From Enterococcus_D entomosocium (lineage in GTDB: Bacteria > Bacillota > Bacilli > Lactobacillales > Enterococcaceae): a DNA stretch of 64,000 nucleotides. The stretch is taken from the NCBI RefSeq assembly GCF_030441895.1, contig NZ_JARJAS010000002.1. One strand, written 5' to 3'. Below the pieces are notes generated by a model, which saw only the letters and a program-made list of their open reading frames with translations, searched no databases and was not told where the DNA came from. Shown here in pieces: positions 34,148 through 42,806 of this stretch. A program made the translations under genes and the position numbers. How positions within the stretch are numbered: the first letter of the stretch is position 1; each line of letters begins with the position of its first letter.

Positions 34148-35293
34148 CTAGCTACCTGCCTTTTCAAACGCTTGTTCTAAATCCGCCAGAAGATCCTCAC
34201 TGTCTTCGATGCCAACCGACAACCGAATCAGGCCATCTTTGATCCCTGATTGCTGGAGGATTTCTTTAGGGATCGAGGCATGGGTCATCACGGCTGGCAC
34301 TTCTACCAAGCTTTCCACGCCACCTAAGCTTTCTGCTAAAGTAAAAATCTTTAATGATTCAACAAATTCTGCTGTTTTCGATTCATCGTTTAGTTCAAAA
34401 GATATCATACCGCTATACCCAGACATCTGTGATTTGGCGATCTCATGACCTTCATGGTCAATCAATCCTGGATAATAGACCTTTGCAACAGCTTGATGTG
34501 CTTGTAAGTAGTGGGCAATTTTCATCGCATTGTTTTGATGTGCTTTCATCCGCAAAGCAAGTGTTTTGATGCTTCGTTGGATCAACCAGCTATCATGAGG
34601 CCCCAATACACCGCCAATAGCGTTTTGTAAAAAGGCAATTCTTTCGGCGATTAGCGGCTCTTTGGCAACCGCTAATCCAGCTACTACATCACTGTGTCCA
34701 CCGAGATACTTGGTAGCACTGTGAATCACAATATCTGCGCCTAATTGTAGCGGCTTTTGAAAATATGGCGTCGCAAAGGTATTATCCACGATCGTCAAGA
34801 GATCGTGCTGGGCAGCTAGTCTCGCAACCGATTTGATATCCGTGATTTTTAACAGCGGATTCGTCGGTGTTTCCAGAAAAATCGCTTTGGTCTCCGGAAG
34901 AATTGCTGTTTCAATAGCAACTAAATCATCGGTTTTGACAAGTGAATAAGTCAACCCGCTTTTTTCTAATACTTGATGAAGCAAACGAAATGTCCCACCA
35001 TAAACGTCATCTCCTAAAATGACATGATCTCCTGTCTGAAAAAGCGTGAAGATCGCATGGGTGGCTGCTAATCCAGAGGCAAAAGCAAACCCTTGAGCGC
35101 CTTCTTCAAGATCTGCAATCAATTCTTCTAAGGCAAAACGAGTTGGGTTGCCTGAACGACTGTATTCATATTGCTTTGGCTGACCAAGAGCATTTTGCCG
35201 ATAGGTAGATGTTTGGTAGATTGGCACACTGACTGCACCGGTGAGTTCGTCTTCGCTGATACCGCCGTGAATTACTTTTGTATTAAAATGCAT
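34148..35293 (-). CDS. mccB: Cystathionine gamma-lyase/homocysteine gamma-lyase MccB
   Basis: A PLP enzyme of the Cys/Met metabolism family that cleaves cystathionine to cysteine, 2-oxobutyrate and ammonia. The PLP-lysine motif is HSATKYLGGHSDV (Lys near residue 195). The N-terminal YQTSTY and EYSRSGNPTR and the C-terminal SLGGVESL are typical of the gamma-lyase branch. Length 381 is normal. It overlaps mccA by 11 bases. The last step of reverse transsulfuration fits; a cystathionine gamma-synthase or beta-lyase activity cannot be excluded from sequence alone. Confidence 0.9.
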   Translation of the reverse strand: MHFNTKVIHGGISEDELTGAVSVPIYQTSTYRQNALGQPKQYEYSRSGNPTRFALEELIADLEEGAQGFAFASGLAATHAIFTLFQTGDHVILGDDVYGGTFRLLHQVLEKSGLTYSLVKTDDLVAIETAILPETKAIFLETPTNPLLKITDIKSVARLAAQHDLLTIVDNTFATPYFQKPLQLGADIVIHSATKYLGGHSDVVAGLAVAKEPLIAERIAFLQNAIGGVLGPHDSWLIQRSIKTLALRMKAHQNNAMKIAHYLQAHQAVAKVYYPGLIDHEGHEIAKSQMSGYSGMISFELNDESKTAEFVESLKIFTLAESLGGVESLVEVPAVMTHASIPKEILQQSGIKDGLIRLSVGIEDSEDLLADLEQAFEKAGS

Positions 35294-36248
35294 TGTTTGT
35301 TCCTCCTATGAATGGTGTGATTGCTGATTGGCCAGCATAAATCTTTTTTGATAGATAGCGGTCGCCACCATCGGGAAAGACTGTGGCGATCGAGCTTCCG
35401 GTTGGTAATTCGAGGCTTTCTTTTACTGCTGCTGCCATCACGGCTCCACTTGAACTTCCAACAAGCAGACCATAGTTTCTTGCCAAGTAACGAGTAAAGG
35501 CAAAGCCTTCGGCATCACTTATCGTATAAATGTTATCAATAAGCAAATCGTCAAAAAATTGTGGAATGAACTCAACACCGATCCCTTCAATCTCGTGGCC
35601 ATGGGCAGGACCGCCGTTCAAGATTGATCCTTCCGGTTCAACAACAGCAAGACGAGTGCTTGATTTTTGCTTCTTTAAGTACGTCGCGACACCCGCAAAA
35701 GTACCACCACTGCCAGCGCCTGCAACAAAGCTGTCAATTTTTCCATGTAATTCCTGATAGATCTCAGGCCCCAATGTTGCTTGATAGGCTGCAGGATTGT
35801 TCTGATTATGAAACTGCAATGGCATAAAACTATTCGGCTGTCCTTTTGCTAATTCCTTTGCTTTTTCGATTGCCCCTTGAATGCCAGCTTCCGTTGGTGT
35901 ATGAACGATAGTTGCGCCTAATGCCTCAATCAATTGCTGCTTTTCAATGCTGAATTTCTCTGGAATAACAAAAATCATTTTTAGTCCATGCTCGATCCCG
36001 GCAATAGCTAAGCCAATCCCGGTATTTCCGGCTGTCGGTTCAATTACTGTTGTCTCATGATTGATTGTACGCTCACGAAATGCCTCATCGATCAAGTACT
36101 TTCCTAAGCGGTCCTTAATGCTGCCACCAGGATTTAAATATTCAAGTTTCGCATAGATTTTACTTCCCTTTTTTCCGCCTAAAGCTGCGGCATCAAATTC
36201 AAAGAGCGGGGTATGCCCTATCAATTCTTTTACATTTTTAACGATCAT
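35283..36248 (-). CDS. mccA: PLP-dependent cystathionine beta-synthase/cysteine synthase MccA
   Basis: A fold-type II PLP enzyme of 321 residues. The PLP lysine is in GGSIKDRLGKYLI (about residue 45); TAGNTGIGLA (about 73) and the SSSGAVMAA loop hold substrate and cofactor phosphate. The length without CBS domains matches the O-acetylserine-dependent MccA/CBS-like type rather than eukaryotic CBS. In this operon it should join homocysteine to an activated serine. A plain cysteine synthase (CysK) is the alternative. AAGGAGTCAAACG precedes the ATG. It is the first structural gene behind the cysteine leader. Confidence 0.88.
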   Translation of the reverse strand: MIVKNVKELIGHTPLFEFDAAALGGKKGSKIYAKLEYLNPGGSIKDRLGKYLIDEAFRERTINHETTVIEPTAGNTGIGLAIAGIEHGLKMIFVIPEKFSIEKQQLIEALGATIVHTPTEAGIQGAIEKAKELAKGQPNSFMPLQFHNQNNPAAYQATLGPEIYQELHGKIDSFVAGAGSGGTFAGVATYLKKQKSSTRLAVVEPEGSILNGGPAHGHEIEGIGVEFIPQFFDDLLIDNIYTISDAEGFAFTRYLARNYGLLVGSSSGAVMAAAVKESLELPTGSSIATVFPDGGDRYLSKKIYAGQSAITPFIGGTNNAF

Positions 36249-36356
36249 CGTTTGACTCCTTATTCAGATTTTTAGGCAAAACTTGTAAGCTTCATATACC
36301 TATTTTGGCTTGCAATCATCAGCCGTCGCCATTGAAAGCGGTAAAAAAAAGCAAAC

Positions 36357-36389
36357 AAAAAGGGGTACTGACTATTACATCAGTACCCA
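36357..36389 (-). terminator. Attenuator terminator of the mcc operon (segments 3 and 4)
   Basis: GGGTACTGA (minus strand, 36388-36380) pairs with TCAGTACCC (36371-36363) around an 8-base loop, and CTTTTTG follows. The hairpin lies 46 bases after the leader-peptide stop codon and about 115 bases before mccA. Its 5' arm can instead pair with leader codons 18-21, see the leader entry. Confidence 0.85.
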
Positions 36390-36434
36390 AAAAAAATGTC
36401 GTCTTATCCGGATAGAAGCGAATCACTAAAAAAA

Positions 36435-36542
36435 TCAGCGATCTGCTGCGACAAAGGAACTAATAATAGGCATGACAAATGGGTATGCTGCTTTTTGCAC
36501 CATACAACAACAACAGGTAGTTTGTGTGTTGAAGTTCGTCAT
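36435..36542 (-). CDS. Cysteine-rich leader peptide (35 residues) with Cys codons 10-13
   Basis: A short frame with an AAAGGAGGGAACAAGAC ribosome binding site, one of the best in the window, directly before the ATG at 36542. The peptide begins MTNFNTQTTCCCCMVQKAAY and ends at a TGA at 36437-36435. Four consecutive TGT codons fall at 36515-36504. RNA segments can be drawn as in classical attenuators. Segment 1 is GTATGGTGC (36505-36497). Segment 2 is GCAGCATACCCA (36491-36480). Segment 3 is TGGGTACTG (36389-36381), and segment 4 is TCAGTACCC (36371-36363). 1:2 pair with one G-G mismatch across an A5 loop; 2:3 give 9 pairs with a 2-base bulge; 3:4 are the terminator. A ribosome stalled at the Cys codons would hide segment 1 and favour 2:3, that is, read-through into mccA. 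Too short for standard gene calling. The mechanism is inference from sequence. Confidence 0.8.
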   Translation of the reverse strand: MTNFNTQTTCCCCMVQKAAYPFVMPIISSFVAADR

Positions 36543-36574
36543 GTCTTGTTCCCTCCTTTAATTTGCTTGTTATC

Positions 36575-36603
36575 AAAATAGCACGACTCTTTTTTTTTGT
36601 CAA
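36575..36603 (-). promoter_or_regulatory. Sigma-A promoter of the cysteine leader and mcc operon
   Basis: TTGACA (36598-36603 on the minus strand), a 17-base spacer and TATTTT (36575-36580). The predicted start point is near 36568, 26 bases ahead of the leader-peptide ATG. Confidence 0.8.
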
Positions 36604-36654
36604 ATATTTTTTTTAATCAACAAGTATCGATCAATGAACGTTTATAAAATAACA

Positions 36655-37755
36655 TTAAAGAGGATAATAAGCAGTCACATAGGCATCCACGGCTTTGATC
36701 GCGGCTACAACATCTTCTGCGGATACCGTGAACGGCATATTGTGAATCGTCTCCCCTTCGATGGTTGCTTGTTTACCGACTTTCATAAGCTCTGCATCGC
36801 TAACATCAGAAAGATGCATTTCAGCTAATGTCGTTGGTAATTCCAACGCCTGATACAACTCAATATATTGGTCAATTTCATCAGGATCCGCGTTTTCCAG
36901 CATCAATTGTGTAAGTGTCCCGTAAGCAACTTTCTCCCCATGAGTCAAATCATGGACGTCTCCTTCAAGGGCTGTCAAGCCATTATGGATCGCATGAGCT
37001 GCTGCCAAACCAGCACTTTCAAAGCCTAAACCACTTAACAGAGTGTTGGCTTCCACGATTTGTTCAAAAGCTTCGGTAACGACTTGTTTTTTATTTGCTT
37101 GATAGGCTTTCAGTGCATTCTCAAAAAGAATCTCTTCGCATTTTTCAGCGATTGCCATGCCGGCAATTGGTTGAATACCACCCACCATATTCTTACTATG
37201 GCTTCGGGCAACGGCGCGTGCTTCGACATAGGTTGCTAGTGCATCCGCAATACCCGCTGCAAGTAATTTGGCAGGCGCTTTCGCAATAACGGCTGTATCC
37301 ACTAAGACAAGTTCAGGGTTTTTGTTGTAAAAACGATATTTTTCAAAGCGACCTTCATCTGTATAAATAACAGAAAGTGCCGAAGTTGGTGCATCAGTAG
37401 AAGCGATCGTTGGCAAAACAGCAATCGGTATGTTTAATTCATCCGCAACAGCTTTCCCAGTATCGATGGCTTTCCCGCCACCTAATGCAGCAATTACTTC
37501 AATGGATTCGCTTTTGGCTTTAGAGACGATACGATCGATTTCATTTGCAGAAGCTTCTCCACCAAAAATTTCTTTTACCGGACCTAAATCAGCCGCTTTG
37601 AGATTTTCAAATAAATCTTCCCCGGCAATTTTCCAAACTGTTTCATCGGTCAAAAGCAGCACTTTCTTTCCTAGATCTTTAATGTGAGATAAACCATCCT
37701 TCAATACTCCTTTTCCTTGAACGTATCGTGACGGACTCGCAAATATTCTTTCCAT
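36655..37755 (-). CDS. gldA: Glycerol dehydrogenase, NAD-dependent
   Basis: Oxidises glycerol to dihydroxyacetone. An iron/zinc-containing alcohol dehydrogenase of 366 residues: GGGKAIDTGKAVAD (NAD binding, about 95), STDAPTSALSVIY (about 120), metal ligands in ADALATYVEA and AAHAIHNGLT. The frame could start at 37890, but GAAGGAGGAG stands before the ATG at 37755 and MERIFASPSRYVQGKG is the usual beginning. Its stop lies about 50 bases before the promoter of the cysteine leader, with no strong terminator between them, so some read-through into the leader is possible. Confidence 0.94.
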   Translation of the reverse strand: MERIFASPSRYVQGKGVLKDGLSHIKDLGKKVLLLTDETVWKIAGEDLFENLKAADLGPVKEIFGGEASANEIDRIVSKAKSESIEVIAALGGGKAIDTGKAVADELNIPIAVLPTIASTDAPTSALSVIYTDEGRFEKYRFYNKNPELVLVDTAVIAKAPAKLLAAGIADALATYVEARAVARSHSKNMVGGIQPIAGMAIAEKCEEILFENALKAYQANKKQVVTEAFEQIVEANTLLSGLGFESAGLAAAHAIHNGLTALEGDVHDLTHGEKVAYGTLTQLMLENADPDEIDQYIELYQALELPTTLAEMHLSDVSDAELMKVGKQATIEGETIHNMPFTVSAEDVVAAIKAVDAYVTAYYPL

Positions 37756-37886
37756 TGTATCTCCTCCTTCAATTGGTCTACTTTTATTGTGACACACTAA
37801 GCAAGCGATTTCAAAGGAAAAGAAAAAAAGATGGCCAAGAAGATTCGATTCTCGCACATACTGCACATTTATAGCCATACAAACAC

Positions 37887-37925
37887 TCATGCCCTTATAA
37901 AACTGATGGTTTTATAAGGGCATGA
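37887..37925. repeat. 17-base perfect inverted repeat downstream of dnaJ
   Basis: TCATGCCCTTATAAAAC (37887-37903) and GTTTTATAAGGGCATGA (37909-37925) with a 5-base loop. It lies 18 bases after the dnaJ stop and probably ends the dnaJ transcript, although a continuous T tract is missing on either side. Confidence 0.7.
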
Positions 37926-37942
37926 ATTGGATTATTTACTTG

Positions 37943-39112
37943 TTATTTCTTTTTCCCACCAAAAGCATCTTTCATTTTATCAAAAAACCCTTCTGGTTGT
38001 TGTTCGGTGGTTTCATGACCACTAGCTTTTGCATAAGCCCGCAATGCTTCTTTTTGTTCCTCATTTAAGTTCTTAGGTGTGATCAGCTTCACTTTGACTT
38101 GTTGATCGCCATTGCCTCCTCCCCGTAAGCGAGGTGCTCCTTTACCGCGTAAGCGGAAGTTCGTACCTGTTTGGGTCCCAGCTGGGATTTTTAACTTCAC
38201 ATTCCCGTGAACGGTTGGCACATTGACCTCATCTCCTAAAGCTGCTTGGACAAAGTTCAACGGCAACTCGTAATAAATCTCTGAACCGTCACGATCAAAA
38301 ATATCACTTTCTTCCACACGGAAAACAACGTATAGGTCCCCATAAGGACCACCATTGGTTCCAGCTTCCCCTTGGCCAGATAAACGCATTTGTTGTCCAT
38401 CTTCGACACCTGCAGGCACGTTGACTTTTACATTATGTTTTTTCTTTTCATGGCCAGTACCATGACAGGTTGTACATGGTTCTTTGATTTCTTTCCCAGT
38501 TCCATGACAAACATCACAGGTTTGACGGCTCATTACACGACCAAGCGGTGTTTGACGTTCAACATTGATAGTACCTGCACCATGACATTTATGACAGGTT
38601 TCTGGTGAAGTACCTGGTTTTGCCCCGTTCCCGCCGCAGGTATGACAGGTTTCTTCACGATTGTATTGAACAGTTTTTTCCACTCCGAAAATCGCTTCTT
38701 CAAAGGAAAGATCAACCGCATATTGCAAGTCTGCTCCTTGTCGAGGTGCATTAGGATTGGCTGCTCTGCCGCCTCCACCACCAAAAAACGATTCGAAAAT
38801 GTCTTCAAATCCACCAAAACCGCCACCGGAGAATCCGCCACTGTTAAAGCCGCCGAATCCACCGCCATAACCGCCTCCGTAGTTCGGATCGGTACCAGCA
38901 TGACCATACTGGTCATAAGCAGCTCTTTTTTGGGAATCACTTAATATTTCATAGGCCTCAGAAATCTCTTTAAACTTTGCTTCTGCATCAGGTTCTTTAT
39001 TGATGTCTGGATGATATTGTTTTGAAAGCTTACGATAAGCTTTTTTGATTTCGTCATCCGAAGCCCCTTTTTGTAGACCTAAGACCTCATAATAATCTCT
39101 TTTGTCTGCCAT
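37943..39112 (-). CDS. dnaJ: Chaperone DnaJ (Hsp40)
   Basis: Co-chaperone that stimulates the DnaK ATPase and delivers substrates. The J-domain with the HPD motif (residues about 33-35, QYHPDINK) is followed by a Gly/Phe-rich linker (about 75-125). Four CxxCxGxG zinc-binding repeats lie at about 148-205 (CHTCGGNG, CHKCHGAG, CDVCHGTG, CTTCHGTG), then the C-terminal substrate-binding domain. 389 residues is typical of type I DnaJ. TGGAGGG precedes the ATG. A terminator lies between dnaK and dnaJ, and a TAAAAT element with TG extension (near 39155) may be a separate promoter. Confidence 0.98.
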   Translation of the reverse strand: MADKRDYYEVLGLQKGASDDEIKKAYRKLSKQYHPDINKEPDAEAKFKEISEAYEILSDSQKRAAYDQYGHAGTDPNYGGGYGGGFGGFNSGGFSGGGFGGFEDIFESFFGGGGGRAANPNAPRQGADLQYAVDLSFEEAIFGVEKTVQYNREETCHTCGGNGAKPGTSPETCHKCHGAGTINVERQTPLGRVMSRQTCDVCHGTGKEIKEPCTTCHGTGHEKKKHNVKVNVPAGVEDGQQMRLSGQGEAGTNGGPYGDLYVVFRVEESDIFDRDGSEIYYELPLNFVQAALGDEVNVPTVHGNVKLKIPAGTQTGTNFRLRGKGAPRLRGGGNGDQQVKVKLITPKNLNEEQKEALRAYAKASGHETTEQQPEGFFDKMKDAFGGKKK

Positions 39113-39189
39113 TGGCTTCCCTCCACTCTATTCTTGCGTCTCTCGTATTTTAGCATATAATTCGCTCTAGAAAAATACGTTTCGCAAAT

Positions 39190-39227
39190 TCATAAGAAAA
39201 AGCCAAAGCGGTGACTTTGGCTTTTTC
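39190..39227 (-). terminator. Terminator-like hairpin between dnaK and dnaJ
   Basis: GAAAAAGCCAAAG (39196-39208) pairs perfectly with CTTTGGCTTTTTC (39215-39227). Most of the T residues are within the stem. It lies 12 bases past the dnaK stop and should reduce dnaJ expression from the upstream promoter. Confidence 0.7.
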
Positions 39228-39238
39228 ACAAACAGCGA

Positions 39239-41068
39239 TTATTTATCGTCACCGTCTACTTCTTCAAAGTCGGCGTCAACCACATCGTCTGCGCCGCCTT
39301 GTGCAGCTTCTGGATTTTCTTGTGCTTGTTGTTGTGCTGCTTGTTCGTATAATTTAACGGTTAAGTTTTGTACGATTTCATTCAAAGCATCACGTTTCGT
39401 TTTCATTTCTTCTAAGTTGTTTGCTTCAACCGCAGCTTTCAACTCATCACGAGCTTCTTCCGCTTTTTTGACTTCGTCTGCATCCACTTTGCCTTCAAGC
39501 TCTTTCAATGTTTTATCAACAGTGAACAACAATGCATCGACGTCATTGCGTAGATCAACTTCTTCTTTGCGCTGTTTGTCGGCTTCAGCATTTGCTTCAG
39601 CATCTTTTACCATGCGTTCGATTTCTTCATCTGATAAACCTGAAGATGATTTGATCGTGATTTTTTGTTCTTTTTGTGTACCTAAATCTTTTGCAGAAAC
39701 ATTAACGATCCCATTTTTATCGATATCAAATGTTACTTCGATTTGAGGGATGCCACGAGGTGCTGGTGGAATATCCGTCAATTGGAATCTTCCTAATGTT
39801 TTGTTATCAGCAGCCATTGGACGTTCCCCTTGCAAGACATGGATATCAACGGCTGGTTGATTGTCTGCTGCAGTTGAGAAGACTTGTGATTTACTTGTAG
39901 GGATCGTTGTGTTACGATCGATCAGTTTTGTGAAGACAGCACCCATCGTTTCGATACCTAATGATAATGGTGTAACGTCTAGTAAGACAACATCTTTCAC
40001 ATCCCCAGTGATCACGCCACCTTGGATCGCAGCCCCCATCGCTACCACTTCATCTGGGTTTACTGATTTGTTTGGTTCTTTATTGGTTTCTTTACGTACA
40101 GCATCAACTACTGCCGGAATACGAGTTGAACCACCAACTAAGATCACTTCGTCGATTTCTGATTGTGATAGACCAGCATCTTTCAAAGCTTGACGTACTG
40201 GAATTTTTGTACGTTCTACTAAGTCTGCTGTTAATTCATCAAATTTCGCACGAGTCAAGGTCATTTCCAAGTGCAATGGACCAGCATCGCCAGCTGTGAT
40301 AAACGGTAGGCTGATTTGTGTACTTGTTACACCTGACAAGTCTTTTTTCGCTTTTTCAGCAGCATCTTTCAAACGTTGCAAAGCCATTTTGTCTTTTCCA
40401 AGATCAATGCCGTTTTCTTTTTTGAATTCTGCTACCATGTGATCGATGATTTTGTTATCAAAGTCATCCCCACCTAGGTTGTTGTCCCCAGCAGTTGATA
40501 ATACGTCAAAGACGCCATCACCTAATTCAAGGATCGATACGTCGAAAGTACCGCCACCTAAGTCAAAGACCAAGATTTTTTCATCTTTATCTGTTTTATC
40601 TAACCCATAAGCTAAAGCTGCGGCAGTTGGTTCATTGACGATCCGTTCTACTTCAAGACCGGCAATTTTACCAGCATCTTTGGTTGCTTGACGTTGTGCA
40701 TCGTTGAAGTATGCAGGAACAGTGATGACTGCTTTTTCAACTTTTTCCCCTAAATAGTCTTCAGCAAATCCTTTGATGTATTGAAGAACCATTGCGGAAA
40801 CTTCTTGTGGTGTATACGATTTGCCTTCAACTTCTACTTTGTATCCAGCTTCACCCATATGGCGTTTAATAGAAGAAATCGTATTAGGATTTGTCACTGC
40901 TTGGCGTTTTGCAACTTCCCCTACTTGGATCTCACCATTTTTGAATGAGACAACAGAAGGTGTGGTACGGTTTCCTTCTGGATTCGTAATGATTTTTGCT
41001 TCGCCGCCTTCAAGGACAGCAACAGCTGAGTTTGTTGTTCCTAAGTCGATACCGATAATTTTACTCAT
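39239..41068 (-). CDS. dnaK: Chaperone protein DnaK (Hsp70)
   Basis: ATP-driven chaperone. It begins MSKIIGIDLGTTNSAVAV, and the ATPase motifs IVNEPTAAALAYG, DLGGGTFDVSIL and ILVGGSTRIPAV follow. The substrate-binding domain starts around residue 365 (VLLDVTPLSLGIET), and an acidic disordered tail ends ADDVVDADFEEVDGDDK. 609 residues is typical for Gram-positive DnaK, which lacks a segment in the ATPase domain. Third gene of hrcA-grpE-dnaK-dnaJ under CIRCE/HrcA control. Confidence 0.99.
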   Translation of the reverse strand: MSKIIGIDLGTTNSAVAVLEGGEAKIITNPEGNRTTPSVVSFKNGEIQVGEVAKRQAVTNPNTISSIKRHMGEAGYKVEVEGKSYTPQEVSAMVLQYIKGFAEDYLGEKVEKAVITVPAYFNDAQRQATKDAGKIAGLEVERIVNEPTAAALAYGLDKTDKDEKILVFDLGGGTFDVSILELGDGVFDVLSTAGDNNLGGDDFDNKIIDHMVAEFKKENGIDLGKDKMALQRLKDAAEKAKKDLSGVTSTQISLPFITAGDAGPLHLEMTLTRAKFDELTADLVERTKIPVRQALKDAGLSQSEIDEVILVGGSTRIPAVVDAVRKETNKEPNKSVNPDEVVAMGAAIQGGVITGDVKDVVLLDVTPLSLGIETMGAVFTKLIDRNTTIPTSKSQVFSTAADNQPAVDIHVLQGERPMAADNKTLGRFQLTDIPPAPRGIPQIEVTFDIDKNGIVNVSAKDLGTQKEQKITIKSSSGLSDEEIERMVKDAEANAEADKQRKEEVDLRNDVDALLFTVDKTLKELEGKVDADEVKKAEEARDELKAAVEANNLEEMKTKRDALNEIVQNLTVKLYEQAAQQQAQENPEAAQGGADDVVDADFEEVDGDDK

Positions 41069-41120
41069 AAGTAATACACTCCCTTTTTTAATTTAAACAT
41101 CTACTTATAGATAGAAAGAA

Positions 41121-41708
41121 CTATTGTGCAACGATGACCATGCTTGCACGCAAGACACGATCATGCAATTTATACCCTTTTTGCAAGACAGTAACGATTG
41201 TGTCTGCCGGTGTTTCATCAGAGGCAGGTACAGTCTGCACCGCTTGATGCAAGTTCGGATCGAACATTGCACCTTCAGCAGGAATCTCTTCGATTCCCTC
41301 TTCTTTTAAGGCTTGACGCAGACTTTCAAGAACCATTTCAACGCCTTTTTTCAAATTCGCCGCTTGGTCTTGATCGACATCTGCTGCCATCGCTCGTTCC
41401 AAATTGTCGATTGCTGGCAACAGTTTTTTGCCAAGATCTTGCGAGCGGTATTTTTGTAAAAGTTCCCGCTCGTTGCGGTTACGTGAAGTGATATTTGCGA
41501 TCTCTGCACGAGCACGCAGGAATTGATCTTCCAATTCATTATTCTTTTCTTGCAAAAGTTCCAATTCGCTTTTTTCCACTGTTTCTTCCTCTGGTTGAGG
41601 AGTCTGTGCTTCAGTTTCAGTTGATTCATTTGAAGATTCAGTTGTTTCTGCGGTTTCTTCAGCAGTTTTATCTAATTCTTCATCTAAACGCTCTTCTTTT
41701 TCCGTCAC
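41121..41708 (-). CDS. grpE: Nucleotide exchange factor GrpE
   Basis: Releases ADP from DnaK. 195 residues with an acidic low-complexity N-terminus (rich in Glu and Thr, about 1-45), a long coiled-coil dimerisation helix (LQEKNNELEDQFLRARAEIANI) and the C-terminal beta-domain with PNLHQAVQTV and GYKLHDRVLRASMVIVAQ. It starts with GTG at 41708 after AAGGGATGG. 52 bases separate it from dnaK. Confidence 0.97.
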   Translation of the reverse strand: MTEKEERLDEELDKTAEETAETTESSNESTETEAQTPQPEEETVEKSELELLQEKNNELEDQFLRARAEIANITSRNRNERELLQKYRSQDLGKKLLPAIDNLERAMAADVDQDQAANLKKGVEMVLESLRQALKEEGIEEIPAEGAMFDPNLHQAVQTVPASDETPADTIVTVLQKGYKLHDRVLRASMVIVAQ

Positions 41709-41746
41709 GTTTCAACCATCCCTTCTACGATTTGTTTCATTGCCGC

Positions 41747-42790
41747 TTATTCATTGGCAGCGTCTAATGCGCGATAATAATCGGCCAATTTTTTTGCTAA
41801 CTCGCCTCGAAAAACTTCCATCAAACCAAACATCCGTGAATACGGCATACTTGATGGACCTAATAAAGCGATCGTTCCTTGTCCATGACCTTCGATTTCA
41901 TAGCTAGCTTGGATCAGACTCATATTTTGTAACAAGTCATTGCCAAGCTCAGAGCCGATTCTGATTTGAATCGCAGAATCTCTTGGCGCCAGCAGCTGTG
42001 TCAGCTGATCTGCATTTTTCATAAATGAATACATCGATTTGAACTGACTAACATCTTGCGTCGGTTCAAAATCCAGAAGATTCATTCGCCCGCCGACGAA
42101 GATTTTTTCTTCAAAAATGTGGCTCAGCATCGTATCAAAGAGATCAACGATTCCGTCAGTCGTTTGAAAATACTTATGCAGAATCATAGGAATCTCTGTT
42201 CTTAAACGATGGTAGACCGTCATTAGAGGCTCACCGATCAATTTGTCGTTGATGATCCTTCCCATTTTTTCCAAATCTTCGCTGCTCATCGATTCAGGAA
42301 GAGTAAAGACTTGATTTTCGACATTCCCTTTATCCGTCACGATGATCGCGATGATCTGTCGTGCATTCAATGGGACGATTCGAAAACCGGTCAATTTCCT
42401 TTCCTTCATATCTGGCCCGAGAGACAACGCTGTATAGCTAGTCAAGTTGGACAAGATCGTGGCAGACTGCTGGATGATTTCATTGATTTCATGAAAATCT
42501 TTTCCAAAAGAATGACGAATGGTTTGAATTTCGTTTTGGTCAACTTCCGATGGCTTCAATAAGTGATCAACGTAATAGCGATACCCTTTTATTGACGGCA
42601 CACGCCCTGAAGATGAATGTGTCTTTAACAGAAGTCCAGCTTCTTCCAGCGCCTTCATCTCATTACGAATGGTGGCAGAGCTAGCTTCAACCCCATCTTC
42701 CATCAATCGCTTCGAGCCCGTGGGCTGACCAGTATTCGTATAATTTTGGATGATGAGGTGTAAAATCATTTGTTGTCTAGGTGTCAACAT
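41747..42790 (-). CDS. hrcA: Heat-inducible transcription repressor HrcA
   Basis: Repressor of the class I heat-shock genes; binds the CIRCE element and is stabilised by GroEL. An N-terminal winged helix-turn-helix (MLTPRQQMILHLIIQNY to SSATIRNEMKALEEAGLL) is followed by a GAF-like domain. The frame could begin at 42817, but that ATG lies within CIRCE. The ATG at 42790 follows GGAGGAGTGG, giving 347 residues, normal for HrcA. First gene of its operon. Confidence 0.97.
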   Translation of the reverse strand: MLTPRQQMILHLIIQNYTNTGQPTGSKRLMEDGVEASSATIRNEMKALEEAGLLLKTHSSSGRVPSIKGYRYYVDHLLKPSEVDQNEIQTIRHSFGKDFHEINEIIQQSATILSNLTSYTALSLGPDMKERKLTGFRIVPLNARQIIAIIVTDKGNVENQVFTLPESMSSEDLEKMGRIINDKLIGEPLMTVYHRLRTEIPMILHKYFQTTDGIVDLFDTMLSHIFEEKIFVGGRMNLLDFEPTQDVSQFKSMYSFMKNADQLTQLLAPRDSAIQIRIGSELGNDLLQNMSLIQASYEIEGHGQGTIALLGPSSMPYSRMFGLMEVFRGELAKKLADYYRALDAANE

Positions 42791-42806
42791 TTTATCCACT
42801 CCTCCG

